Source: Reticulitermes lucifugus
Taxonomy: Eukaryota > Arthropoda > Insecta > Blattodea > Rhinotermitidae
NCBI GenBank assembly: GCA_026260175.1
Contig: JAKCWW010000278.1
Span: 1-28,968 of the forward strand
Length of the DNA: 28,968 nucleotides
Reading direction: 5' to 3'
Shown: positions 1 to 10,481 of the stretch, piece after piece
Layout of the letters: each line of letters opens with the position of its first letter
How positions within the stretch are numbered: position 1 is the stretch's first letter
Notes under the pieces: model-generated
What the model saw: the letters and a program-made list of their open reading frames with translations, nothing else
Databases searched by the model: none
Told to the model about the DNA's origin: nothing
Program-made: the position numbers and the translations under genes

Positions 1-80
1 CGGTGGGATTCGAACCCACGATCCTAGTAAGCGAGCGGCCGAAGACCCACGCCCTAGACCGCATGGCCACTGGAATCGAC
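1..80 (-). mobile_element. SINE-A, tRNA-like head, cut by the window start
   Basis: Read on the minus strand this is a tRNA-like promoter region. An A-box-like segment (TGGCCATGCGGTCTA) is followed about 45 bases later by a B box, GGGTTCGAATCCC. It matches the head of the full copies at 3721-3914 and 12052-12339. The element's 5' end is at about base 80; its body would lie left of the window. It is not scored as a tRNA gene because the cloverleaf is degenerate and it is clearly one of a dispersed family. Confidence 0.8.
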
Positions 81-1431
81 ACGTTTCTCATAATATACCT
101 CCATTATTTCCTTATACTACTTTTACCGATTGGCTTTTCTAATAGAAGTACGCTGTGTTCTCTGTGGTATACCAACTGAATCTTTATATACAATGCACAG
201 TGTCAGTCATTAAAGGAGTGACTTCTCTTTTGTGACTTTTAGAGAAATAAGTTTTAGGCTAAAACCAATCGAAGCCAGTAAATTACCTCAACAGGCGCTG
301 CAAAGTATCGGTCTGTGTATAAGCTTCAGATCATGGAGACGTATAGGAGGCGTGATGGTAAACCTCCATGCATTCTAGACCTCTGAGGTGAGTTATGCGC
401 TTGACGCTCCGGCCATTTGACTGGTAGCGAAATAGTTCCCAGTACACATGAGATAGGAAATTGCCTGTATCCCTGGAGTGATCTGGAAATGGCGGTTGCA
501 GATACATTAGTATACTTAAAACGTTGTACGTTTTGAAGATAAAATTGAGACATAATTTGGGAATTTGTAATAAAAGGCTTTGAATATTCTGTGTTGGATT
601 TATCTGGCTCAAGACAAGGTCCGGTAGTCTCGGTGAAGCATTGACTTCCATAAAAGGCGTGAAATGTTTTGTTCAGTTGAGCTACTGTCAGCTTCCCAAG
701 AAGTATTCTGCTTTATAGAGCGAGTCGCTGATATTCCCGGGCTAGAGGAGTTAACGTGTTTAGCGCTTGACATTTGCACGGAAAGCCCATTAACAGAACA
801 GATACATAAACAGTTCCATAGGATTATCCGTGTTAGTGGGTAGCTCGCTGTTACGATCCGGTGAAGAGTAACGGAACTCACTGAGCGTGTGCCATATTCG
901 GCAAGGTTTCAAATTAGGTGGTCAAGTTACAGAACTGACAGTTCCATTAAAGCAAACAACTTGGTCAAGCGTCCGCATTATACGGCATAAGGCAGAGGTC
1001 AAGCTGCCAGTGTCTAACAGTATCGCTAACGAGGCATGCAGCAAAATTAGCGTGGAAGTAAAATTCCACGCTTTCCACACTTGTCAGTACATGGAAGTAA
1101 CTGGTCAGCTTTACTCTTTTTCCGTTTCACCTCTACGGAAATACCAATGTTGTAGGCGGCTTTTACCCATTTCTCCATGCGTTCTACATGTCTCTCCTAT
1201 CGTATCCTCAGCGCGTTACTATTTGGTGAAGGCTATAAAAGATAACTAACTTGATGGAGCAAGAGTTCTTCTTGAGAATCTAATTGTTCCTCAGCTAGTT
1301 AAGACATTCCTCGTATTTTATGGAACTCGAAGGTTCATTACCGCATTAACAACAGCCCACCACCTGCCCCAATCCTGAGCCATATTAATTGAGTCTAAGC
1401 CCCTTGTCCTATTTCTTGAAGGTACGTTTTA
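81..1431. other. No gene seen
   Basis: Mixed-composition sequence with short open frames on both strands (up to 120 codons at 887-1249) but no recognisable domain, splice context or repeat copy. I see nothing I can name here. Confidence 0.6.
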
Positions 1432-1894
1432 TTATTATTATCCTTCCATCTAAGCATAGGTCTTCCAAGTGGTCTCTTTCCTTTAGGTTTCGCCAACAAC
1501 ACCCGGTATATACCCTCTCTTCTCCCCCATACGTGCTACGTACCCCTCCCATCTCATTCTTCTTGATTTGGTTACTCGAATAATATTTGGTGAGGAGTAC
1601 AGATCATGAAGCTTTTCATTATGCGGGCTCCTCCAGTCCCCTGTTACCTCGTCCTACTTAGACCCAAATATCTTCCTCAGCACCCTATTGTTCAACACTC
1701 TCGGCCCACCTTTCTCCCTCAATGTGAGAGACCAAGTTTCACACCCATACAAAACAACAGGCAAATTTATAGTTCTGTATATCTTGATCTTTATTTTTTT
1801 GGGCAGCAAACTGGATGACAGAGGATTCTGGCCCGAGTGGTAGGAGGCATTCCTTGTGTTTAATCTGTTCTTAATTTCTTCATGAATGCAATCC
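1432..1894 (-). pseudogene. LINE (non-LTR retrotransposon) 3' ORF fragment, broken
   Basis: The minus strand first reads in one frame as a piece downstream of a reverse transcriptase core: NASYHSGQNPLSSSLLPKK, IKIYRTINLPVVLYGCETW, SLTLREKGGPRVLNNRVLRK, IFGSK (1654-1894). After a frameshift it continues (1432-1610) with SRRMRWEGYVARMGEKRGY and a broken KPKGKRPLGRP-like stretch. This is the LINE tail reading common in insects. The clade cannot be settled from the fragment. No RT catalytic motif is present, so it is a dead 5'-truncated copy. Confidence 0.8.
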
Positions 1895-1924
1895 ATAAAT
1901 TGTAAAATACCACCATATGTATCC

Positions 1925-1985
1925 CTGATTTTCTTACTCCTCCCGTTACTTCTGCTTTATTGTGTCCAAATATTATCCTGAGCAC
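1925..1985 (-). pseudogene. Short second LINE fragment of the same family
   Basis: The minus strand reads VLRIIFGHNKAEVTGGVRK, matching the VLRKIFG...EVTG.WRK block that 1654-1894 reaches at its far end. The order of blocks means this is a separate partial copy beside the first one, not its continuation. Confidence 0.6.
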
Positions 1986-1992
1986 TTTGGTA

Positions 1993-2627
1993 CTTCCTGC
2001 AAGGCTACAAATTGAATTCAAAGACCAGAACCATTCTGCTTTACACGTAGCTCGTACTGCAGCTGGTCGCGTTACGGTGGGTCTCCCGTTGTGCTTATGA
2101 AGACGTTGGCCTCGAGGTCTTGTTGCTTATTCACAGGGAATTTACTTCTTATGCCAAACATATTCACCTCACCTTTCTAGAAATATAATGATTTAGAATC
2201 AGACGCAGCAATTCGGTTAGTTTAACAGGTAGCCACAAAAAAGGTAAACTGGCTGCTTCATGTGAGCATCAGTCTATGGAAGCGTGTAAGGGCAGATCCA
2301 CGCAATATAATTCTTGACGCTAGGTAGAAATGAGGGGTTTTCTTCACGCTGTGGGCCCTTTATCCCACGAACGTACACCCCAGGAGGCTGAGGCGTTCCG
2401 AGAGACGACCAGAGCGTGACGGCGAAGATGTCCGTGCCAGGAGTCGGGCCTCGGCCGTTAAGTCGGGCTACTGTGGCCGTATTACAGAGATATGACACGG
2501 CGTATGCTGACATAAACATATACACTTATCACTAGGCCTCCTGAAAAAGGCAGAAAATTTGTCTTCAGCGGCAGATTTTGAGATAATCCAATCCCTAGTA
2601 GCGTAGTCTTTGTAGTATCTAGGCTGA
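1993..2627. other. No gene seen; GC-rich block at 2338-2500
   Basis: A GC-richer block, 2338-2500, stands out from its AT-rich surroundings. Its minus frame reads GRGPTPGTDIFAVTLWSSL and GTPQPPGVYVRGIKGPQREE without a stop. It could be an unplaced exon or an old repeat. I do not recognise it. Confidence 0.4.
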
Positions 2628-2900
2628 GGCTAGAGAACCGAGGAATCGTGGTTCGATTAGCGACAAGGGTAAGAGATCTTTTCCTTCCACAAATCTTGCG
2701 TATCGGCTGTGGGCCACAGGCAGCCCCCTGTTTAATGTGTACCGGAAGGCCTTACTTAGTGGGTAAAGCGGACGGGTCGTGAAGCTGACCACTCCAATAT
2801 AGTTCCTAGGCTGAGAATCAGTGGAGTTATACCTCAATTCCCCCATATGCCTTCATGGCGTGCACTGGAATTTTACCTTTCCTTTTACGAAGTAGGACTT
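2628..2900 (+). mobile_element. SINE-B copy
   Basis: Aligns by eye with the copies at 10482, 14231, 24646 and 26438 (minus). Shared landmarks in order are ACCGAGGAATCGTGGTTCGA, ACAAGGG...AGAGAT, GGGTAAAGCGG, GCTGACCACTC, GAGAATCAGTGGAG, TATACCTC, and CCTTCATGGCGTGCACTGG near the 3' end. The head keeps only the B-box part. Confidence 0.75.
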
Positions 2901-3720
2901 AATAAATGATAATGCGGTAGCGGTTATTTTTGTGCTTATAATGTTTTGTCTTCACTTCGTGGTGTGTTATACTGTATTCACTTGCGTTTCTTCCCCGCTC
3001 TACAGGTGTCCCATAAGTGTGGAATCATAGGATAAAGCAAGTAATTGGTACTGACTCTTGAAGTGTCCTCACTGAATTAGTCGATGGACAGGCATCTGAA
3101 TGTCATACCTTACTTCTGTGGTAAGAAAAAAATATCCTATATCCTTGACGCGCACCACATTTTAAGTTTGTTTACTTGGTTGTGTACTTATCTTTTTCAA
3201 AATTTTCAGGTTGTGCGGGTGCCTTTCTTGTCCCCACATGTCTACGCTCGTGCTTTTAGTTGCAGGCTTCATTAGTGTCACACTTGCCTGTATTTGGCGG
3301 CATTGCACGCGTTCTATGAACACAGTCCGTTTTCATCTTTCTTCCCTGTGGTTCCGGACGTTGTGTCGTTTCTTTAAGCTCAAAACGAGATCATTGTGTC
3401 ACCAAGTTTCCAGTTTGCGGATGAAGGCATTTTCCAGATATGGAAAGAAACCGCGAATTTATTAAGCAGTCTCGAATAGCCGACAAAGAGTGGTCTTCTA
3501 GCCAGCATTCCTTCGCCGTAGAAGTACATTGTGTTAGAAGATGTCTTGGAATTTTATATATATAGGTGGGGGGGGGGTTGCTGACCGATTGAATAACTAC
3601 CATATGCTTAAGAAGGCCCAGTATGAACTTTTATTTTAACCACTGTTTGATGTGCTTTCTTCCTTTCTTAGTCTGACCTCTTCTACCTACTCATTGTGGG
3701 TGAAGAGAGTTACTGTTGCA
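2901..3720. other. No gene seen
   Basis: Unassigned sequence with short open frames only. A TA-run plus a G10 homopolymer lies at 3555-3578. Confidence 0.55.
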
Positions 3721-3914
3721 TCTGATCTCACACACACACACTCGGTAGGACTCCCCTGGATGAGGGATCGTCACGTCGCAGAGGCCTCTACCGGACAACA
3801 TACAACACTCACAAGAGACAGATACCCATGCCCCCGGCGAGATTCGAACCCGAAATCCCAGCAAACATGCAGCCGCAGACCTATGGTTTAGAACGCGCGA
3901 CTATTGGGATCGGC
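3721..3914 (-). mobile_element. SINE-A copy with tRNA-like head and body
   Basis: Minus-strand copy with the head at 3834-3914 (B-box-like GGGTTCGAATCTC) and the body ending in the segment shared by all copies, ACTCGGTAGGACTCC (3741-3755, + strand). It is the only copy here that shows the middle of the element (about 3763-3806), the part replaced by Ns in the 12 kb copy. The 3' tail is cut in a CA repeat near 3728. The head is more diverged than in the other copies. Confidence 0.8.
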
Positions 3915-4570
3915 TTATGTGGTGTCTGTGCAGTGAAATATCAGCAACATTATGCGTTTCTCAATCTCTAATTAGATTTCCTAATACAAGAATTATTATA
4001 TTATGATTTTTTAACTTTAATATCTGCAATGGGTTGAGTAATATGGAACCAACAAAGATATGTATCTATTTATTTGATTTTTTGTCTTCGTTTTACGCTG
4101 TTAAAGCGGATACGACGGTGTGGATTGGATTCATTTCGTTTGGGATAGGGAATAGTGGTGGGGTGTTGTGAATACGTCAGTAGAAGAAGGGAAACACGTG
4201 ACTGTCAAAGTGTCTGTTAGTCTGTCAAGAAGGGCTGTGCTGTGTGGAGTTACACTGTGTCTAGAACTTTCTTGAGGATGCATCAGTTTGTGACGTTGTT
4301 GTTACGTCATTGTTAGAAAGTTATCAGATCACATTTTTAACATATTATTCTTCCGGTATTCTTGCACCGATGGAAAATTTAAACATAATGGATTAGAAGC
4401 TAATAGTTACTTAGTTTGTCAAAAAAATTCTCCTCCTTGTATGAAAACCGAACGGCCATTACTGTGTTCAAGGGAGGGACAGATGAGTGTGATTCACATC
4501 CATCTTCGTCATATGTGTACAGTCTGTTTCACCAGTAATGTAATTGTCCCATCTACGAATACTTCAACTC
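3915..4570. other. No gene seen
   Basis: AT-rich intergenic sequence. No repeat copy or coding exon recognised. Confidence 0.55.
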
Positions 4571-4995
4571 TGCCTCCTAGTGTTCTCTTCCCTTAAGGTT
4601 TTCCGGCCCAAATTTTGTATGCTTTTTCTTTTTTATCTCTCCCATGCGCCCTGCATGTCTTGTCCTTCTTAATTTTTATATCCTAATTATATTAGATGGA
4701 GCACAAATATTAAATTCCTCATTACGTCATGTAGATCTAATTATCTCCGTTTTCCTGTTACTTTCTCCCTTTCATTTCCAAATTTTCTTTTCGGTGAGAT
4801 CTGCTCTCTTCTGGGACACTACGCAGCGTGATATCCCAGTAGAGCCAGATCTCATCTACATCGCGGCGGAAGTCTCAAATCACTCATATTCTTTTCGGAA
4901 TCCAGTTCTCAAACACTGCCTACCGATGTTCTGCCTGCAATGTTAGACACCAAGCTTCATACCCATACAGAGCAACCGGCAAAGTTGTAGTTACC
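4571..4995 (-). pseudogene. LINE 3' fragment with an internal insertion
   Basis: Minus-strand blocks in order: VTTTLPVALYGYEAWCLTLQ and VFENWIPKRI (about 4890-4995), then an unrelated block, then a REEVTGKRR-like segment and KLRRTRHAGRMGE ... GREH (4571-4740). The interrupting segment, about 4795-4885, reads on the + strand as ALFWDTTQR, similar to the 'WDVTP' repeat seen at 11790. It is full of stops and frameshifts. Confidence 0.68.
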
Positions 4996-5354
4996 CATAA
5001 TTTTTCATTTCAAAACAAATACTTATTACCTGTTGGATCATCGTCACCATTTTTTTTGTAGGTATGCATTGGTACCAACCGCATTCAACATTACTCCTGA
5101 ATTCGTCCGTATTCTTTATTTTTTGTTTCCAATTCTGTCTCTTCATTGGTTTGTCCTTCATAAATGTTATTGTGTGCATGATAATTATGGGACATCTGTA
5201 GTGCTGTATATTTTAATTTTTGCATTTTGAGTTAGGAGACAGGAAGACAGCAGAGTTTGAATTCATTGGTAAAGAGCATTACTCGATCAATATATGTGGT
5301 ATGAGGTCCACTTGGCAGTACCTATGAGAATTACCGTTTTTTTTAGATATAATA

Positions 5355-5420
5355 TTGTGTAGTATGGTAGAGAGATACCAACGTTACGGAGGAATCTGCT
5401 GCCTCTGTCTTCAGTTTTTT
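5355..5420 (+). repeat. 'WDVTP' repeat fragment
   Basis: Reads VERYQRYGGICCLCLQ, aligned with the same family. The upstream WDVTP part is lost, and a T run interrupts it at 5415-5423. Confidence 0.5.
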
Positions 5421-5514
5421 TTTGAAGGGCCCCGCAGCAGATGCTACGGACGCACCGCAGCCTTAAGGCTTATTGTGCAACGCTGTAATGAAGATGATTT
5501 TTTTTCCCCCGTTT

Positions 5515-5690
5515 TTCCAAGTAATGGAGCACCGGTGGAATGAAATTGACAGCGGAAAACCGAAGTACTCGGGGAAAAACCTGTCCCAGTGCCACTTTAT
5601 CCACCACAAATACCACATGGACTGACCCGGGATCGAACCCGGCCCTCAGCGATGAGAGGCCGGCGACTAACCGCGTCAGCCATGGCACGG
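5515..5690 (-). mobile_element. SINE-C, best-preserved copy with tRNA-like head
   Basis: On the minus strand: CCGTGCCATGGCTGACGCGG, TCGCCGGCCTCTCATCG and a perfect B box, GGGTTCGATCCCGGG, then TTTGTGGTGGATAAAGTGG, GGGACAGG and CCCCGAGTACTTCGG. The head is tRNA-like but the element continues into a non-tRNA body shared with 7035, 10061 and 13690. Confidence 0.82.
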
Positions 5691-6074
5691 AATCTTTTTT
5701 CAGTTACTGTCTGAAAATGTGGGTGCTACTCTTACGTACCTCCACGAGGTTGGTACCTGTCTACCAAAGTAACATGGTGCAGCATGCCAGGCGACAGTAA
5801 TCTTCATGCTCTTATTTCGTCGCAAATGTGATACGGCTATAAAGTGTCCAAGCGAACGTGTAGTGACTTAATGATAGCATCATTGTCTCTTTGTATTCTC
5901 TAAATATCCACATAACAATGAGCAGTTCAGAATAGGTAAGTGGTACAACGTTTTAAAACTCTCTCCCTCCAACCCCTTATATGAACGTATCATATGTTCT
6001 ACTGCAGGGAAGAGACAACTGCGGTCCGTAGTGATATGCGAAGCTTATGAACAGCAGGATTCTTGATTAATTTT

Positions 6075-6356
6075 TAGGGCCCGTTCATGTAGTCGCGAAA
6101 AGCGCCTTTTAGCTTCGTCGTGTCCGTACGGCTTTCGGTCCGTTCTGTATGTATCAGTGCGGCTACCATTGATCGGATTTCCGTGAAATTTTATAGTGTG
6201 GACTTTTACGAACGTCTGTCCAGAAATTGGTTAAAATCCGGCAACAATATCGGGTACTTTACGTGAAGGTCTAAACACGTTTTGTTGTTACGAATGAAAT
6301 GGTATAAGGCTGTTAGGCTAGCCGAGGAGGTATAAAAATTACGCGAACGCGACACA
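6075..6356 (+). mobile_element. Non-autonomous inverted-repeat element, short relative of the 9147 element
   Basis: Shares, in order, CTTTTAGCTTCGTC, TGTCCGT, a TTTC.TGAAATTTTATA-like block, GGTTAAAATC, GGCAACAATA and GGGTACTTTACGTGAAGG with 9147-9360. It ends in ACGCGAACGCGA (6338-6349), the terminal motif of the longer copy. The left end is decayed. No ORF. Confidence 0.6.
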
Positions 6357-7034
6357 GCTTTACGTTATATCCTAGGTATATTGCCTATCCCCTTTTTAAT
6401 TTCTCGTGCGTGGTATCGATCATGCTCGTATACTGTAATCACAGAAACAAAACAAAAACAAAAATAAAGCAAATAAAAATGAACAGAATCTGCAAAAATC
6501 TACATTTTGACGGAAGCCTAAGTATTGGGTTGTTAGTGCACTTAATTACTACACGTATTATTGCTTACTCTGTCTGTAATGGTGTGAGAAAACAGTGTGA
6601 GTGCCACATTACATTGTGACACATTTATATTGGGTCCTTATCAGTTATTACTGTTATAATTAGAATTTATTGTAGCGTATCACAATTATGTGCAGAATGG
6701 AAAGAGCAACTCAACTATTACACAGTTTTTGAAGCACAGGACTTTTATTGTTTGCCCGTCCGGCCGGAAGACATTTAGGAATGAATGCATCCATCTACAA
6801 TTGTTCTTCCATAATTGTAGTAGCAGGGGTGCACATATTTTCAAAACAGTCTATGAGAAACCTCACAATTTTAGTCGCCGGAAGGGTGACTTGAAGCAAG
6901 TTCCATAATGAGGACCCACACATATTACGCACCACCGCACAAAACTTAGGCTAGTTGCCATGGCGACCTGGCTGCCGCGTTTGTGCACTTGTGGTCCACG
7001 TTTAGCCTGTTTTCGTTCCGTTAGGATGTTAAGT

Positions 7035-7208
7035 GGTCGTGTCATGATTCTGGCTGTTCGTCTCCAGCCATATCGCGGAGGCCGGAGTTTAATCCCAGCA
7101 CAGATCACGTGGGGTTTGTGGTGGACATAATGGGACTGAGACGGGATCCTGAGCACTTCAGTATTCTCCTGTCAGTTCCACTGATAATCCATATTGATTC
7201 ATCTAGCA
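7035..7208 (+). mobile_element. SINE-C copy
   Basis: Plus-strand, diverged: GTCATGATTCTGGCTG, CGCGGAGGCCGGAGTTTAAT (decayed B box), GGGGTTTGTGGTGGACATAA, TGGGACTGAGACGGGATCC. Confidence 0.7.
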
Positions 7209-7665
7209 TCCGACTGATGGACGCAGAGGTCGCAGTTGCACACGTACATAATTCTACTCCAAAAAGAGAATGGAAAAAAAATGATATGAAGTAGGATTAT
7301 GATATCACCATGCCTGTATTCTGTACCCCCTTTCAACTTTTGAATCAGCTGGCTGAGTTTTATGAAATTCTGCGTGCGTTGCGCCATTCTACTCCAACCG
7401 AAAGTAATCATCTTTAATTTCCTACAATCAGTAATAACAATATGGCTGACTCACGATCTCGTGAGGCCAGAACGACAGTGGCGCCATTGAAACAATGTAT
7501 GCTAATATATGCTCGAAAAATATACAGTTTTTGTGAAGGTACTTTTTTTTGGTGGAACTTTAAAAACTTTAAATTTCTTTTTCAAGAGAATTCATCCCCG
7601 TTGTGCTTTTTAACAATTGGAATTACGATTAGTCCAGTCAAAACACAACAATTTATTCTATTATT

Positions 7666-7708
7666 TTCAACTAGTTGTTTCGGCCTAAAAGACCATTATC
7701 AAGCTGAA
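7666..7708 (-). ncRNA. Hammerhead-like motif, left arm of the foldback (degenerate)
   Basis: The inverted counterpart of 8023-8065. On the minus strand, stem I TTCAGC/GTTGAA still pairs, and the stem II segment (GGTC...GGCC) and GAAAC are kept. The first core box is degraded to CTTGATAA. Stem I pairing is preserved by different bases from those in the right arm. Confidence 0.35.
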
Positions 7709-8022
7709 CACAAGAATATAAGAATATATAGATATACGTACATATATACACAGTTTATATGGAACTGAGATTTCAAAATCTCACAATTTGTATTGTTATG
7801 TGGGTGTACATAACATGGGTAGAATAGCCTTGAGAAATAGAATTTATATAACTATATTTATAGTTTAAAAACATAGTTTTTAAAACTATAAACATAGTTA
7901 TAAATTCTTTTTCTCAAGGCTATTCTTCCCATGTTACATATACCCACATAAAATACAAATTGTAAGGTTTCGAGATATTGCTTCCACATAAACTGTGTAT
8001 AAATAATTCTTTTATGCTTGTG

Positions 8023-8065
8023 TTCGACCTGATGTTGGCCTTTAAGGCCGAAACATGTAGTTGAA
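8023..8065 (+). ncRNA. Hammerhead-ribozyme-like motif, right arm of the foldback
   Basis: Type I hammerhead layout. Stem I is TTCGAC (8023-8028) with GTTGAA (8060-8065), six pairs including one G-U. The first core box is CTGATG (8029-8034), then U instead of the conserved A at 8035 and one extra U. Stem II is GGCC/GGCC around TTTAA. GAAA is at 8050-8053, followed by a self-complementary CATG and TA before the expected cleavage point. The layout fits the minimal motifs described in Penelope-like retroelements. The A-to-U core change argues against present activity of this copy. Confidence 0.45.
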
Positions 8066-8321
8066 AAATAATATAATAAATTGTTGTTTTGACTGGACTT
8101 ATCGTAATTCTAATTTTTAACTTTGTTGTTGATTTCTATGACTAATGATCAACTGCAGTTAGGAATACTAAATTTGTTTATGGATGTTGATTGAAAACTT
8201 TCAATAAACCATTTACGGAATGTCGGTTATAAGTTAACAGTTACAAATATATCAACGGTGCGAAGGTTTGAGTTACATTCGCCAAATTGAAAGTAATCAG
8301 AATCTAGACTTGCGTAATAAG

Positions 8322-8412
8322 TTATTATTATTATTATCATCATTACCATTGCTGCTGCTGACGGTACCAGCCACAACGACGACGACGACAACAACAACAA
8401 CAACAACAACTT
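8322..8412 (+). repeat. Trinucleotide microsatellites
   Basis: Successive runs of (TTA)n, (GCT)3, (ACG)4 and (ACA)n, about 90 bases in all. A minus-strand open frame of 137 codons crosses them (8227-8640), but its Leu/Ser/Ile runs come from the repeats. Confidence 0.85.
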
Positions 8413-8669
8413 GTTATAGTTACAAGCAATAAAGGAATTCTGACCCGAGTGTGATTTAACTGTGTGGCCATGTAAGAACGACTGTGATACGGTAATCAGT
8501 GGATTTATTTGTGGTTCCTTTAACGACATTGTTGTTAGCTCAGTGTATGTAGCGTTGAATGATCGCATGGTAGTGAATAATGTATTGAAATGATGTGGAC
8601 GGTAGCGATCCAGGTTCACTCTGAGACATTGTACTGCCATTTTTCTGGTTTGATTTAGAATTTCAACAA

Positions 8670-8750
8670 AAAAATCTCTGTCAGGCCCGGTCGAGGTTTG
8701 ACCCGGGTACCTTCCGAATACAAGTTAAAAACACCACTCGATTAAACTTT
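8670..8750 (+). mobile_element. Possible SINE head fragment
   Basis: A B-box-like segment (GTCGAGGTTTGACCCGGG) follows an A run at 8669-8675. It resembles the T-loop region of tRNA-derived elements, but no A box and no related copy were found. Weak. Confidence 0.25.
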
Positions 8751-9146
8751 CTCGGTGCTAACCAGTGATCAATATTGCATTTAATTGTTGTAAATGTAAC
8801 ATTAACAACAGAAGAATTATACGACTCGACGTGTGTGCAATAGGAAATCTGGCTTTAAGAATACTCGGAATTCGTTTTTGTCGTTTGTAGGCAGAGTATT
8901 CCCTCTCTCAGTTTTGCGTCCACGTACGTTGCGTGACGCAGTAACGTGATTCAGGTGCCAAATATTTTTACTTTCCTGTCCTCCAAATCTTGGCTAGAAC
9001 GTTAAACTAATCTTTAAGTGGCTTCAGGTGGAATATCCTAGTGTTTTTGCAGCTTGTAACTGAAATGGGAGTGCATGTTGTGATTTGTTACAATTTTACT
9101 ATTTTTTGACCTTAAGACCTTTAAAATATTTCCTGTAACCGTCATT

Positions 9147-9647
9147 AGGCGCGTTCGCAAAATTGAAAAAAAAAACGACTTTTAGCTTCGTCATATCTGT
9201 CTGTCTGTCCATTTGCATGGAACACCTCCGTTTCCATGGGACAGATTTTCATGAAATTTAATATTTCAGAATTTTTCGAAAGCCTATCGAGAATGTTTAA
9301 GTTTCGTTAAAATCTGACAAGAATAACGGGTACTTTACATGAAGACCTATGTACATTTATAATAATACCTCGCTGAATTATTCTTAGAATGAGAAATGTT
9401 TCAGACAAAATTTGTAGAGAAAATCAAAACACATGTTATGTTCAATAACTTTTTTTTCCGAAAATCGTGCCGTTTATGAGATAACGTGGAAAAATATGGT
9501 ACAGTCAGACAGGCCACGGATGACAAAGTACGTGTAATACGGCGCATACGCTTTGCACGCTGGATAACTAAGGCTACAGACACACACACTCGGAATATGT
9601 AATACTTATTGCTTTTCCACGGCAACAATGGTTTCGCGAACGCGCCT
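9147..9647 (+). mobile_element. Non-autonomous element with terminal inverted repeats
   Basis: The ends are inverted copies of each other: AGGCGCGTTCGCAAAA at 9147-9162 and TTTCGCGAACGCGCCT at 9632-9647 (15 of 16 match). The left half is shared with 6075-6356. No convincing target site duplication and no transposase frame. Best described as a MITE-like element about 500 bases long. Confidence 0.65.
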
Positions 9648-10060
9648 CAGTGTTACCTTTATACGTACATTGTCTGCCTTGTTTTAACTTTGGTTTAGGA
9701 AGGAAATAATTGAAAATTATGGCTGTATCTTAACAACATCTGAACAAGTAGAAAAATTTCGAGTCGCCGTGTTATGTTACGTCACTTGTAATTTCTTGTC
9801 ATCGTTTACAAGTCTCTTCTTTTAGCTGAAGTAACTCTTTAAATCCCAGCTGCTACGTTATGAACCACCAGGTTTAACATTAAGAAAATTCTACATTCTG
9901 TCCCCACAAAGCATTTTGTGTCTTTCAAATGGATTTCAGAGGAAACAGCTATTCATTACCTATACAACATTAACTGGATGATTTTTATAACGAAGGCGTA
10001 GCATGTTACTGGGCGGTAAGGGCTGAATATTTAAATATAATTTAGGTTAATGTTTTTCTG

Positions 10061-10250
10061 CCGTGTCGTGACTCAGACGGTTAATCGCCGGCCTCTCACC
10101 ACAGAGGCCCTGGTTCTGTCTCAGGCCAGTTCGTGTGGGTCTTGTGGTGGAAAAAATGGCTCAGAGACAGGTTCCCCTCCGATTATTTCGCCTTTACGCT
10201 GTCAGTATCTTTCCACGAATGCAACCTAACCATTTTCATCTACATGCTAC
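10061..10250 (+). mobile_element. SINE-C copy
   Basis: Plus-strand: CCGTGTCGTGACTCAGACGG, TCGCCGGCCTCTCACC, decayed B box CCTGGTTCTGTCTC, TCTTGTGGTGGAAAAAATGG, AGAGACAGGTTCCCCTCCG. The end is set by eye from similarity to 7035-7208. Confidence 0.75.
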
Positions 10251-10481
10251 TCTTACCAGAATGACAAATAGGCGAAGCCTGGGAATTTTCCGAAAGGTAA
10301 TGCTCATTCGTTAAGTCAGGGATCAGTGAATAGGAAAGTAGGCCTACTTTCACCTTTTTCTTCTTTAAAGGCTTAATATGTAGCATTTAGTTTCGACTTG
10401 GCGCTGATCAATATACAAGTTCGAGATTTTGTGTGATTGTGATCTCCTGTTAATAATTATAACACAATTATCTTTATCAGC

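Larger units (their letters stand above)
7613..8120. mobile_element. Foldback element, two ~250-base inverted arms
   Basis: The left arm (7613-7872) and right arm (7876-8120) are inverted copies over their whole length. Matching landmarks include GAATTACGATTAGTCCAGTC against GACTGGACTTATCGTAATTC, CACAATTTGTATTGTTATG against ATAAAATACAAATTGTAAGG, and AGAATAGCCTTGAGAAA against TTCTCAAGGCTATTCTTCC. The centre is a perfect palindrome around AAAACATAGTTTT (about 7868-7880). Each arm carries a hammerhead-like motif in opposite orientation (see 8023-8065). No ORF. Confidence 0.85.
8121..9146. other. No gene seen apart from microsatellites and a weak SINE-like head
   Basis: Apart from 8322-8412 and 8670-8750 I see nothing I can name. 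The longest frame is driven by the repeats. Confidence 0.5.

Noticed and set aside
1..80. tRNA gene on the minus strand
   Set aside because: The B box is perfect, but the sequence is the head of a dispersed SINE with copies at 3.8 and 12.3 kb, and no clean acceptor stem closes the cloverleaf.
887..1249. 120-codon protein on the plus strand
   Set aside because: No recognisable domain, ordinary composition for random sequence, and no supporting splice or start context.
5600..5690. tRNA gene on the minus strand
   Set aside because: Good A and B boxes, but it continues into a body shared with three other SINE-C copies.
7613..8120. CRISPR array or Rho-independent terminator
   Set aside because: The symmetry is a single long inverted repeat in a eukaryotic, repeat-rich setting, not a series of direct repeats with spacers.
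8227..8640. 137-codon protein on the minus strand
   Set aside because: Much of it is a read-through of trinucleotide microsatellites (Leu, Ser and Ile runs). There is no domain.
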